Shown here in pieces: positions 45,686 to 55,560 of a stretch of 64,000 nucleotides of DNA (its first letter is position 1; every line of letters begins with the position of its first letter). Made by a program: the position numbers and the translations under genes. Origin of the DNA: Sternotherus odoratus (Eukaryota; Chordata; Testudines; Kinosternidae); assembly GCA_032164245.1 (NCBI GenBank), contig JAVMKO010000004.1, positions 37,177,626 through 37,241,625 on the forward strand. Reading direction: 5' to 3'. The notes below the pieces were generated by a model. The model did not search any database. It saw only the letters and a list, made by a program, of their open reading frames with translations, and was not told the origin of the DNA.

Positions 45686-45804
45686 TAGCCAGACAGCAAG
45701 CATGAAAAGTCAGGACAGGGGGTGGGGGGTAATAGGAGCCAATATAAGAAAAAGACCCCAAAATCGGGACTGTCCCTATAAAATCGGGACATCTGGTCAC
45801 CCTA
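45686..45804. mobile_element. Small hAT MITE (TAGG-TGACCAGA family), nested
   Basis: TCTCCATG is duplicated exactly at 45678-45685 and 45805-45812. The left end is shortened (TAGCCAGACAGCAAG, missing about four bases of the usual TAGGGTGACCAGACAGCAAG); the right end is ATCTGGTCACCCTA. The interior with GGGACTGTCCCTATAAAATC matches the copy at 47358. Confidence 0.92.
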
Positions 45805-45873
45805 TCTCCATGTGTCTGCTCAGCTGGGGGGCCGGGCAAATCAAAGCCGTGGACCGTAGTTTGGAAGCCCCTG

Positions 45874-45881
45874 ACCTAGAG
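45874..45881. other. hAT target-site duplication, right copy
   Basis: ACCTAGAG, identical to 44787-44794. Confidence 0.92.
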
Positions 45882-47204
45882 GATCCATACTGTATTCTTT
45901 GCATTTTTAATATGCTGATTTTCAGTCCGCATTTGACAAACTCCAGACCCAGATCTTTGAAATGGGTGAATGCCTCTCTGAGTTCAGCTTCGTATAGGTA
46001 TCAGACAGTTCATATATTCAGTTGGCCTCTACCTAACAAGGTATACAAAGCTCCTTCCCCCAGTATGTTTGGTGTAATGGGTTTGTCTGGCCTAATAGGA
46101 GTTGCTGTTTAGTACAGTGAACTCTTTGTCAGTTGGCATTGAAGGGCTCTTAGGGTAACAATGTCCCTCCTTCATTGTCTTGATAAAGATAATTGATTCT
46201 CTTTCCTTAAACGGTTCCTGCTCTCAAGACACTGACCTCTGGTTCAATGCAGTTGGCTTGTGACACCAGTAATCATCGCTGTGAGGATGTGTGTGTGTCT
46301 GTTGGTGAAGATAAGGTAAGCATGCATTTTAAAAATTCTAATCCACATATTATCATGAAATAAAAATATTTATAATATATAGCTTTGTAATCAGGCCATG
46401 GTTGAAGAAACAGAGTTACCTGCTCTTCACAAAGCTGACTTTCTCCCCCAGTGTGAATCAAAGGTGATTCTGATGTCACCAGTCCACTGAATTCTGTAGC
46501 CTTGAGCTACTGAAAAGGGAAATAACAATATAGTATCAAAGTGTGCTGTAGTGCCTGCTTAATCTGATAATGGCAATGTCAGTCCATTGTCTTTTTTTTT
46601 TTTTAAAGTATGTGTAGCATTAAAGGAAATTTGTGTGGATGTGAAAAAGGAGACAATCTGTTAGATTTTGAAAAGTCACCTCTAATGCTTTGTCTGCAAT
46701 TTTGTGCCGGAAATAATTGTGGGTGTATTTTATAACACTTAGGCATCTAATTGCCTGGTTGCACCTGCAATAGTGATGTGCTGCCAATGTTTTAACAAAG
46801 GCCTCTCTGAATAACTGTTTCCCTGGAAGAGGGTGGGGAATCTTTACAACTGAGTTCCCATATAAACAAAATCCCTTTGTTCCGAAAGTAGCCAAGTGAG
46901 AAGGCAAGAAAATTTGGCAAACAAACTGATCGTAAGTTGCCCACTGCTAGAAATGATTATATTTTATTCTTGAAATGTACAAAAAGCATATTGATAATAC
47001 ATCCCAGTTTCTAGCTGTTGTCATTTGAATTTGGGGGTTGCAGTGAAGACCTTGTGAGAGGGAGGGGCAGCAGAGGATCTTTTGGATATTTTTTCCCCAA
47101 AATATCTGCTACTGTATTTGGAACAATCCAGTTCATTCCAAAGACAAACATCGTTTTTGTAAATCTCAGGATCTGCATAAACTACAGAAACTGTTTAGCC
47201 ATCT
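45882..47204. other. Non-coding stretch, no gene seen
   Basis: A T11 tract near 46592 and scattered short frames; nothing recognised. Confidence 0.5.
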
Positions 47205-47357
47205 CTGATCATGCCACTGCCTTCCTAAGATCCCTCTTCTGTCTCCCTATTTTCTACCAGATCAAATTAACGTTTCTCAAATTTTGCTTTTCATAACTCT
47301 GCCCCTCCCTACTTGACGGCTCTTGTCTCTTATTATATAACTCCAGTTTCCTATGAC
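47205..47357 (+). pseudogene. Possible LINE reverse-transcriptase C-terminal remnant
   Basis: The plus frame ending at 47294 closes with DHATAFLRSLFCLPIFYQIK followed by a short hydrophobic tail. After frame slips, CTCTGCCCCTCCCTACTTGA and TCTTGTCTCTTATTATATAA follow. This resembles the 'LH.LPI.YRI.FK' and 'SAPPYL' segments that end the reverse transcriptase of L2/Rex-type LINEs. The small hAT at 47358 interrupts it. Confidence 0.35.
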
Positions 47358-47486
47358 TAGGCTGACCAGACAGCAAGTGTGAAAAATTGGGACAGGGGTT
47401 GGGGGATAATAGGAGCCTATATAAGAAAAAACACCAAATATAGGAGCTGTCCCTATAAAATTGGGACATCTGGTCCTACCTATGAC
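47350..47486. mobile_element. Small hAT MITE with perfect duplication (element 47358-47478)
   Basis: The 121-bp element begins TAGGCTGACCAGACAGCAAG and ends ATCTGGTCCTA, with CCTATGAC duplicated exactly at 47350-47357 and 47479-47486. The interior GGGACAGGGG, ATAATAGGAGCCTATATAAG and GAGCTGTCCCTATAAAATTG match the copy nested at 45686. Confidence 0.95.
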
Positions 47487-47893
47487 ACCTACAAGAAATT
47501 GGCTAACTAATAAAGCATTTTCAAAATATATTGATTCTATTCTATAGAGTTTCTTATAGTGCACTCATCACCATAGTACCTGAGCACCTTCCTGTAGTAC
47601 ACTGAGTGACATGACTAACATCTGTCACACATTTGTTCTCTTATTGTCTCCACCCAGGAGAAAACATGTGCAGTTTAGTGTTTTTGTTTTGGAATTTTTT
47701 ATATAGTATACATGTTGCTATATGGTTGTTAGCAAAGGCAAACCCAAAGGATGGTGCCTTGCACTAGAGTAGAAGATGGTGAGGTTTGTGATGGTCCTTA
47801 GTTCCTGTGGGAGGGAGTTCATTCCATAGACTTGGACCAGCTCTAGAGAGAGAATTCAGCCTCCCACATAGATAAGCATAGATAAGTTTATTA
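47487..47893. other. Non-coding stretch, no gene seen
   Basis: No gene or repeat boundary recognised. Confidence 0.55.
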
Positions 47894-47898
47894 GGACT

Positions 47899-48952
47899 TG
47901 TTATAAGTGTAAAGGGTGCCTTGCCTGGGTTGGGCTATGTTATCTAACACAGTGTGCCTTGCCTGGGTGGGGTTTGTTATCTGAGACAGGTAACATAGGA
48001 GTTTCCCTGCCATGGGGGAGGGAGGAGCCTCGAGCCCATGAAGAAGGGAGGAGCAAAACAGTCAGTTCCATCTTCGCTGGTCTCCAGGGAGGAGGCCAGG
48101 GCCAGAGAGCTCCATCTTGGCTGCACATGAGGCAGGAGGCTTGCCAAGGTAGCTGGCAAGGGTTCTAGACCATCTTTGGCTATAAAGATGGCTCTACCTT
48201 TTTCTGATACTTCTACTTAGCTGATTCTTGATTCTTTTATTAAGCCGTGCCTTTGGGGTGTTCTTTGCCTTTCAGACCAAAGTGGGGAACCCCAAATGTA
48301 AAGTGTCTGTATTTCTGCTTTAACCTTTTTCTTTATTAAATTTTCTAGTTATAAAACCGTCTGGTTTATTTCCCTTAGGGTTTTTCTCTGCTTCCAGTCT
48401 GGGAAGGGGGAAGGGAAGGGAATAGGAACCAGGGCAGCTAGGGGCCTAGCTGGAGTGTGAAGACTGTCTCTCCTTACCGTCAGGTTAGACGGGGGAGGGG
48501 GGAAGAAGTTTCCAGGTGTCTGCCTCTCAGGTACAGAGAGACAGGGGTGGGGGAAGTCTGCCTTCAGCAGGGGAGGGTGAAGGACAGAAAGCAGCCTCCA
48601 GGTATCTGACTTTGAATCCCAGGAAGGGGTACAAGGTTAGGGTCTGGCTCTCCGGTTGAGAGAGACAGGGTTAAGGGAAGTCTGCCTTCAGCTGGTCAGT
48701 GTGAAGGGAAGCAGTCTTCAGGTTTCTGATTTTAAAACCCAGGGAGGGGGTACAAAGTCAGGGTTAGGGGAAGATCGGGGGCCTCTCCAAGGTTTTGGAA
48801 GTATACCCGATTGGTGGCAGCGATTGGTGACCCCAAGAATCCCAACTGGAAAGCTGGGGGTTTGGGGGGGAAAAGGACTTGTTGGTCTGGCATAGAAGAG
48901 GCCCAGCCTTTGTACTCAAGAGCATAGAGGCTGGGGGGTACCCCCTCTTACA
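47899..48952 (+). mobile_element. Solo LTR, 1,054 bp
   Basis: Starts TGTTATAAGTGTAAAGGGTG and ends GGTACCCCCTCTTACA. GGACT is duplicated exactly at 47894-47898 and 48953-48957. GCTATAAAGATGG near 48180 is a good TATA-like element and TTTATTAAATTTTC near 48333 the polyadenylation signal, both plus strand. Repeats of AGAGAGACAGGG..AAGTCTGCCTTCAGC (near 48535 and 48660) show internal duplication. The 3' segment GGTCTGGCATAGAAGAG links it to the LTR at 42041. No coding interior. Confidence 0.9.
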
Positions 48953-49059
48953 GGACTTATTGTAGAAAGTTCCATTATGCATGAGGAGCAAAGTTATCAA
49001 CCATAGTCTTTATTCAGGGGCTTCAGGTGTTCGGTGTCCTAGGCCTGGGCCATGGAGTA

Positions 49060-49745
49060 CTTTGAAGTGTGATAGAGGAAGGCCAGGGAGCTGTGGCAGA
49101 GTGTTTGAGGGGAGATATATCAGCTCCAGGTTCATTAGAGCATGGCTCCCTGTAGACTAGGGAAGCAGGCAGCAGGTTAATTAGGAGCACCTGCTGCCAA
49201 TTAAGGCCTTAATAAAAACCCCTGCCTCAGGCAGACAGGTGTGGGTGTTTGGAAGGAGTTTGGAGGCGTTGGAGCAGAGAGCAGTTTGGAGGCGTTGGAG
49301 CAGAGAGCAGTTTGGAGGCGTTGGAGCAGAGAGCAGTTTGGAGAAGTGCTGCGGTGAGCTAAGAAAGACCCAGACCCTAAGTAAAGGAACACCTGGCTTG
49401 TGTAGAGAGAGGGCAGGAAGCCCCCCCACAAGCTGAAGAGCAGGAGAGGGAAGTAGTCCAGGGGAAGGAGTAGCTAATCCCAGTGGTTTACCACTATCCT
49501 CAGGGCCCCTGGGCTGGGACCCGGAGTAGAGGGCGGGCCCGGGTCCCTCCCTCTCCCCTTCTCCCCTCTAGGATACTAGTGGGACAGTTAATACCCTGTT
49601 CAGAGGCAAGAAAAAGGCTCCCTGAATTCCCCCACAAGAGGAGAAAGAGCAGGACCCATCAATATCGTGGGAGTAATTTGCCACAGAAGATACAGATCAA
49701 GTCCTTGAACTTGATTCAGAATTCTATGGGAAGCTAGTGCATGGA
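49060..49745 (+). mobile_element. Retroelement-derived repeat, LTR-like, boundaries unclear
   Basis: AGATATATCAGCTCCAGGTT, CACCTGCTGCCAATTAAGGC and CTTAATAAAAACCCCTGCC followed by a 26-bp tandem repeat have the organisation of a retroelement promoter and leader. I recognise this as a family common in turtle DNA but cannot place it in a superfamily. No target duplication was found. Frames across it are short and repetitive. Confidence 0.5.
49258..49340. repeat. 26-bp tandem repeat, three copies
   Basis: GTTTGGAGGCGTTGGAGCAG starts at 49258, 49284 and 49310, with a partial fourth at 49336. The period is exactly 26, not a multiple of three, which argues against coding. Confidence 0.92.
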
Positions 49746-49765
49746 GCAGAGGGCAGGTCTGATGT

Positions 49766-50400
49766 TGTGACAGGGTGGTCTGTTCCTTTAATGTCCAGGG
49801 GTGAGGCCCAGTTCAGTTAGTCCCACATATTTCAGAATTAGCTGCCTTCCAGCCTAAGGGGGCAGGACTAATTGGGGTTAAATGTTTCATAAAAGGGCGG
49901 AGAAATCTTAGTTTGGCGAGGAATCACAAGAAACAAGTTGGACTTTTATGGAAATCCCAGATGGAGTGTTTGGAAGGATGCTAGGGAAGGAGCCTGGAAG
50001 TCATGGCCTTATCCCAGAGCTGGGAAGGTGTAAGGGTAACATAGTGGGGCTGAAACTATGAGACAGGCTCCAAGGAAGCATTCTGGGAGTCAGAATTCCA
50101 TTCCAGAGATACTTAAAGGTACCCCAGAGGGACTGGGGGAACTGAGCCCAGAGGGCAGCCCAAAGAAGAGCCCAAGCAGGGCAGAAAAACCTTGTGTTTG
50201 TGACTTGTGTTACCCTGGAAGTGGTCTGAACTAAGACATGACTTAGCTAGAGGGCTGAGCCACATGAATTCCCAGAAGAGACAGAAAACCCCAGTGATCA
50301 AAAGCTGAGGCTGGGAGAACCTGAAGCACCATGTTCAACCTGAAGGGGGTATGCTGGGGCAGACACCACTAACACAGGTGTGTTCATGGTAGCTAGTATT
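49766..50400 (+). mobile_element. LTR-like repeat starting TGTGACAGGGTGG, 3' end unclear
   Basis: Begins TGTGACAGGGTGGTCTGTTC, the same style as the LTR at 54507 (TGTGTGGCAGGGTGGGC). ATAAAAGGGCGG at about 49890 could be a TATA element. The following 500 bp contain no frame of note. I could not find the matching 5-bp duplication, so the extent is a guess. Confidence 0.4.
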
Positions 50401-50438
50401 GCTGAGGAGATGTGCTGCAGCTTCCATACCAGCTGGAG

Positions 50439-50645
50439 CAGGGTGGGAAAACTTTTTGGCCTGAGGGCCACATCGAGGTTCAAAATTGTATGGAGGCCGG
50501 GTAGGGGAGGCTGTCTCCCCCCAAACAGCCTGGCCCTGCCCCCTATCTGACCCCTTCCCACTTTCCACCCCCTGACTGCCCCCCTCAGAATCCCCAACCC
50601 ATCCAACCCTCCCTGCTCCTGGTCCCCTGACTACTCCCTCCAGAG
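50439..50645. mobile_element. Truncated hAT element (left end only)
   Basis: CAGGGTGGGAAAACTTTTTG then GCCTGAGGGCCACATCGAGG is the left end of a CAGGGGTGGGCAAACT-type hAT, followed by its C-rich interior. The right terminus is missing; a DIRS-like fragment follows at once. Confidence 0.75.
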
Positions 50646-50675
50646 AAGATATTTCAAAACAAGATGCAATGAGGA

Positions 50676-51170
50676 CTACATAGGTGGAACTCCGCATTCA
50701 GACCAAATGGAGAATTGTTTGCACTTCACGAGGTATGTTGCCCTAGTAGAGGATTTTCTACTGCCCAGTAAGACTCTGTAAACCTGCTCTGAGGAAACTT
50801 GCTCTGCAGGATTCAGCCATGAAGGTTCCAGGCCGTCATGTGAAGAGAGTTGAGGTTTGAATGGAGCAGCTGGCCGTGGTCCTGTGTGATCAGGCCCATG
50901 TGGAGTGGGAGCCTGACTGGGGGTTCCATTGAAAGGTTTGAGAGTGGTGAACCAGATCTGTCTGGGGGACACTGGGGCAGTAAGGATGATCCAGGCATGG
51001 TCCTGCTTGATCTTCGACAGAACCTTGTGAACTAATGGGATGAGGGGGGTGGGAAATGCATAGAAGAGGTAAGTCATCCATGCTGACAGGAAGGAGGAGT
51101 AGTGCTGAGGGCTTCTACTGGTGGGAGGCATGGTCTGTACTGAAGCTGAGATGTTCAGTGCTGAGTCCAA
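50676..51170 (-). pseudogene. DIRS-type retroelement fragment (RNase H end to recombinase start)
   Basis: The minus frame of 164 codons contains LFYAFPTPLIPLVHKVLSKI then HAWIILTAPVSPRQIWFT in its first half. This is the pattern that closes the RNase H region of DIRS1-like retroelements ('YAFPP.PLIP..L.KI..D.A..ILIAP.WPRQ.WF'). Near the C-terminal end it has VYRVLLGSRKSSTRATYLVK, matching the start of the DIRS tyrosine recombinase ('L..SRKPSTR.TY..KW..F'). DIRS elements insert using this recombinase rather than an integrase. The upstream reverse transcriptase and the recombinase catalytic part are absent, and the N-terminal 40 residues do not fit the family, so it is a rearranged fragment. 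Confidence 0.7.
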
Positions 51171-51339
51171 TCATGGCTCCTATGCTGGTCTCAGGGCTGC
51201 CTCCATCAGAAGGACCTTCAGCCTTGCTCTGGGCTTGAACTCCATGTAAATCTGACAACAATCCTTCCTGTGATATTCCCCTACTTGAGACAACTTGAAT
51301 GTGAATCCCACAATGGTATTGACTTGCCACAGGAAGAGC

Positions 51340-53525
51340 AGAGCTTAAAGCCCAGTGAGAAAAGGCATACCCCTGTCAGGGAGCAAACAAGTATCTCCAA
51401 TAAGCATAGAGATGTCTAAAATACACTAACTACAAAACTAACTAAACAATGAGAATTATATATACAAAAATGAAGAAGAAAACTACTAGAAAGGGTTGCC
51501 TGAGCAAGGAAGGAAGTTCCAGCAACTGTCACAGGCAGTAAAAAGGATCTGAAAAGGCACAGACTTGGCAGGGACCTTTATATCAGCACTCTGAGCCCGT
51601 GGCATCAGGGTGTGTTAGAACCGACCCAATGGATATCATTAAGGGAAAAAATTCCAGCAACTGTGCAGGATACGCATACACCTACGTTGGACTGTACATG
51701 TGCAAGCACTTGAACAGGAACAAAATAGTGCATTGAATTACAGAAGAGAGAAACTTCACTTCTGCTGGTGGAGGTGTTTTTAATTGTTGTTGACCCTGGC
51801 ACAAAGATGATGTGCCATGAAGGGACCTCTCAATAACTCCCATTCCTTTTTCTTAGCCAATAAACCTTTAGTAGGTTTACTATAAAATTGGATAGCAGCG
51901 TTGCTTAGAGTTGCCAGTGCCCAATGTACTCAACTGGGTGAGGTAGGTTTTAGGTTTTCACCCAACTCCTTGGCTGCCATTCAAGGAATTTAGCAGTGGG
52001 CTTTGAAAACAGTTGTGTATAAAGCATGTCTAAAAATAATCTAGTTTCCAGTGTTGGAACAGAATAGAGTAAGTGAAATGAGTGGCAATTGCTGTATTGT
52101 ACACGACAGATTACAAGCAAGTCATCCCACACTAGTTTATATGCAGGTCTATTCACATAGGCTTCGTCTGCTCTAGTTAAAAATTGCAACACATTTACCA
52201 AAGTACACTATTGTTTTGTTTGTTTGCACTCTGGAGAGCTTGTATGCGTTTATGAAAGACCATTGTACATGTTCTGTTTCCTGATAATCAAAGAAAGCTT
52301 TCCCCCATGAAACAAACAGCTGAGTTAAAGACTGTCGCTGACACACGAGAGTCGCTGATGTGACAGTACTGTGTTTGCTAATGACAGGTTTACTGCTGTT
52401 CTTGCTGCCCTGAAGGATTTTTTGCTGAAGGTGGGAATATATTGCAAGCAGTGAGAAGTAGAGTGCTGCTGGTTCAGATTGCTTGCTTTGCTTGTAATAT
52501 TGGTTGGCATAGCTTGCAAGATCTTCTGTATAACCTGAAGTTTGTCACTGTCGGCTTAGCTGCAGAGAGCTCCCTTATCTCCTACTGCTGTTCCACATTG
52601 TGTGTGAAGACTGTAGATTTGTGTCACCTGGAGTGTTTTTGTTTGGGCAGAACTTCACAGTGCTGGCAGCAAGGAATTGTATAGCCATGCTTAATAATTT
52701 GAAATAGTAGGATAAATGCTCACAGCACAACATTAGTTTCTATCAAGAAAGTAACTTTGGTCTAAGATATTTTGGAACCCCAGGACAGGAGATGATTTTG
52801 CTTTCATGCTACTCTGAAACCTTGACTCTAGTATACATCTGCTTTAGAATCTGAAATGTGGTTTTAGAGGAGGTGACTCACATAAATAAATCCTTATCAT
52901 TAAGTAGTACTTTTTGGGGGCTCCAATTTTTTTTTTAATACATTTTCAATGCATCAAATTTTCATATGGATCTCATGTTGTATGATCTTGTCATAACATA
53001 GAGCTACATGGTGCTGGTTTAGGACTTCATATAAATCTGCTTTCTGCCTTTCCTGAGATTTTCTTAATTCTGACTTTTATTTTATGTCTGTTGGGGGGGG
53101 GGATTAATTCACATAAATATCATGCATTTGCACACACCCTCACCCAAAAGAACTTGGATAACTCAGATCTTTTCAGGTTGATGCCAAGTCTTTGAACAGA
53201 ATTGTCAGATGAATAGACAGTGCACTAAAGGATAATTGCAAATACTTTTTTTGTGGGGGGAGTGAGAGTGAATGTGGTCTGATTCCTCAGTTAGGGGGAA
53301 TCCAAGATCTGAAATAGGTCGATATATCTATAGATAAATATGTAACACCCTTTTTCGCCACCACCAGAACCTTTGGGAGTAGCCTCCTGCTACACAGACC
53401 GAGGGTCTGGTTCATGCCCACAAAGATGCAGACTCAACTGAAAATGGCTCAGCAGTCCATCCATCTCCAGCACCCAGACACTTAGCTCCCAATGGAATCC
53501 AAACCCCAAATAAATCAGTCTCTCA

Positions 53526-53558
<33 letters not shown>

Positions 53559-54347
53559 CTCTCTCTTTACCTTGGTATTACGGAATTCCATTGATTATTA
53601 TTCCACCAAGGTGCTGTGATGCCTGTATACAACACTTATAAAATGTGTCACTTTTTAGCTGTCTGTCATTATGTGATGTGATGAGTTCCTGCTTGGAAAA
53701 TCTTTTGCTGTTGTCAGAATTGGATCAAAATTGAAGAAGGAGTCAAAAAGATGCTGTGTTATCTTCTACCTGGTTTAGAGTATTCTGACTTCATGCAAAC
53801 ACACAGAACTCCATAGTCACTCTGCTTACTCCCCTTCCTCATCAGTACCTGTCTGGACAAAAATTCAAACCCCAGTTGAATTGGGACAGGTGATTTTGTC
53901 ACCTATGGACTACATTTAACTAAAATGGACTCAATTTGTAAATGGAAATCATTTTCACTTGCCCCCTCTGCTCACTGTTTCATGTGGTTTGTTATACTGT
54001 TCTGGGGTTACAGCGCCGTGTATTTACAGGCATGGCAATGCAGGATTGTTATTCTTAAGAAATAGGAATGTCCTAGCAAAAATATCTGCCATTTGAATAA
54101 AATTAATTTTCAAGGCATTTTTACTGTTTGCATTTCCTGTTGCCCTTTTGAATTCCATATTGTGGTTGTGTGTGTGTTGGGGGGAGGGAGGGAGAAAGAG
54201 CCAAGTCAAGCCAAGCCATACAATCAGTTATAGCAGATACATGTGATGATAGCAGATACATGTGGCTAGCTGGGGCTCCTTGCATTCATTCATAGAACAG
54301 AAATCCCTCCAATTTCTATGTTAATGAACATTAAAATGGAGCCAGAA
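51340..54347. other. Mostly unannotated stretch
   Basis: 51400-51760 has the feel of retroelement untranslated sequence continuing from the DIRS fragment, but I cannot prove it. Around 53340-53520 (AACACCCTTTTTCGCCACCA) is a probable interspersed fragment. No gene. The ATCT microsatellite is listed separately. Confidence 0.4.
53527..53566. repeat. (ATCT)n microsatellite
   Basis: About eight perfect ATCT units followed by CT units. Confidence 0.92.
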
Positions 54348-54501
54348 ACTTACCAGGCTCTGTCCCTTGCATGTCTGCTGCAGGCTCTGTGATGGACTGT
54401 TCCTTGGAGGCGGGGGGGGGGGGGGGGTAGGGCATCAAAAAGCTCCTTCATGTATGGCCCAGGATATACTGCAGCTGTTTCTGCAGCAAAGTCTCCTTTA
54501 T

Positions 54502-54506
54502 GACTG
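54502..54506. other. LTR target-site duplication, left copy
   Basis: GACTG, repeated exactly at 55225-55229. Confidence 0.88.
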
Positions 54507-55224
54507 TGTGGCAGGGTGGGCTTGACCCAGCCTGATGCCCCTTTAAGAGGGAGAAAGGCCCTCTGCAAACCTCCCTTGCAGGAAGGCTAATTAGCCACCT
54601 GGCTTGCAGGGCAATCAGCCTGCATGAGTTGCACCTGGCAGCCTCCCCTGGGGGATATAAGGCTGCCAGGAAGGAAGCCCAGGGGTGGTGGTTTGAGCTA
54701 TTCAGAGCTGTGTTTGTATGTTAGCTGGACTACATAGAGTCTGTAGAGCTGTATAACTGTTAGCTGGACTACATAGAGTCTGTAGAGCTGTATAACTGTT
54801 AGCTGGACTACATAGAATCTGTAGAGCTGTATAACTGTTAGCTGGACTACATAGAGTCTGTAGAGCTGTATAACTGTAAGATGGACTATATAGTCTGTAG
54901 AGCTGTATAACTGTATGCTAAAGCTATCCAGAGCTGTATCTAAAGCTGTTTAATATTCACTCTGCGGGTGCAGTTTGGGAGGGAGTCCCAACTGGGGGTA
55001 GTGGACTCAGCCTCCCCCTGTAGCTGTTTAGAGTTGTATATGTAGAGCTGTATGTTAATGAGCTATTCAGAACTGGAGCTATAGAGCTGTAACTAAAAGG
55101 ACTGCACTGTTTTAAGCTGTATATATTGGTGGTGGCGCCTGCACTGTAAATTAAAGAGCACTGTTTGGAGCAAAAAGGGTTCCTGCCTGTGTTCCTGAGG
55201 GGGGTGAGAAGGCGGTCTGTCACA
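54507..55224 (+). mobile_element. Solo LTR, 718 bp, with 39-bp tandem repeats
   Basis: Starts TGTGTGGCAGGGTGGGCTTG and ends GGCGGTCTGTCACA, with a perfect 5-bp duplication. GGGGATATAAGGCTGCC near 54653 is a convincing TATA region. Directly downstream is a 39-bp repeat array, and AATTAAAGAGC near 55150 is the polyadenylation signal. It sits inside a Myb/SANT pseudogene, so it inserted after that gene was already in place. Confidence 0.92.
54721..54916 (+). repeat. 39-bp tandem repeat, about five copies
   Basis: TTAGCTGGACTACATAGAGT recurs at 54721, 54760, 54799 and 54838, with a shortened fifth copy from 54877. The GTAGAGCTGTATAACTGT half-unit continues with decay to 55100. It lies just downstream of the predicted transcription start. 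Confidence 0.95.
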
Positions 55225-55560
55225 GACTGGTTTCAACATTATTTTACTGGCCTCACTCAGCGCCTGCTGCTGGTTTCCATTTGTTCTCATGCTGGAGCTT
55301 GCCATACCAGCTGACCAGGTCACCGTGCCTCATTGTTGGCTCTGTGCTCGTCGCAATGCCCAGCAACTGGTCAAACTTCTCATAAAACAGGCATGATGGC
55401 AGTGAGTTGCCTGAAGTGCAGATCTGATCATTGGTTTTCCAGTACTTAGTCTTGAGCTACTTAATCTGCTCCCTGCACTGGTCAGTAATCTGGTATATTT
55501 GCAACATTGCCAACTTTGTTCTCTATTTGCTGGTAGACATGATTATTTCTGGTACTCCTT

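Larger units (their letters stand above)
44795..45873. mobile_element. hAT element hosting two further transposons
   Basis: Ends CAGTGGTCTCCAAACT and the inverse of CAGGGGCTTCCAAACT, with a perfect 8-bp duplication. Inside are a Tigger-like MITE at 45087-45384 and a small hAT at 45686-45804, each with its own intact target duplication. The remaining body (about 650 bp) is AT-rich to the left and GC-rich to the right, with no transposase. Confidence 0.93.
54354..55560 (-). pseudogene. Myb/SANT-like transposon gene exon, frameshifted and split by an LTR
   Basis: On the minus strand, right of the LTR (55230-55560), frames contain RRSTRNNHVYQQI and then, in another frame, QCREQIK, LKTKYWKTND and SLPSCLFYEKFDQLLG. 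These fit the Myb/SANT-like trihelix of PIF/Harbinger accessory proteins ('RN..IY..I', 'QCR.K.K.L...Y', 'F...LD.ILG'). Left of the LTR (54354-54506) the frame continues with FAAETAAVYPGPYMKELFDA, a Pro run and an acidic tail. It ends at a splice donor (GTAAGT on minus, 54353-54348). Frameshift, in-frame stops and the LTR at 54507-55224 make it non-functional. The intact relative at 63419 also ends at a GTAAGT donor. Confidence 0.7.

Noticed and set aside
54721..54916. CRISPR-like regular repeats
   Set aside because: Units are contiguous with no unique spacers and sit inside an LTR in vertebrate DNA; a plain tandem repeat.
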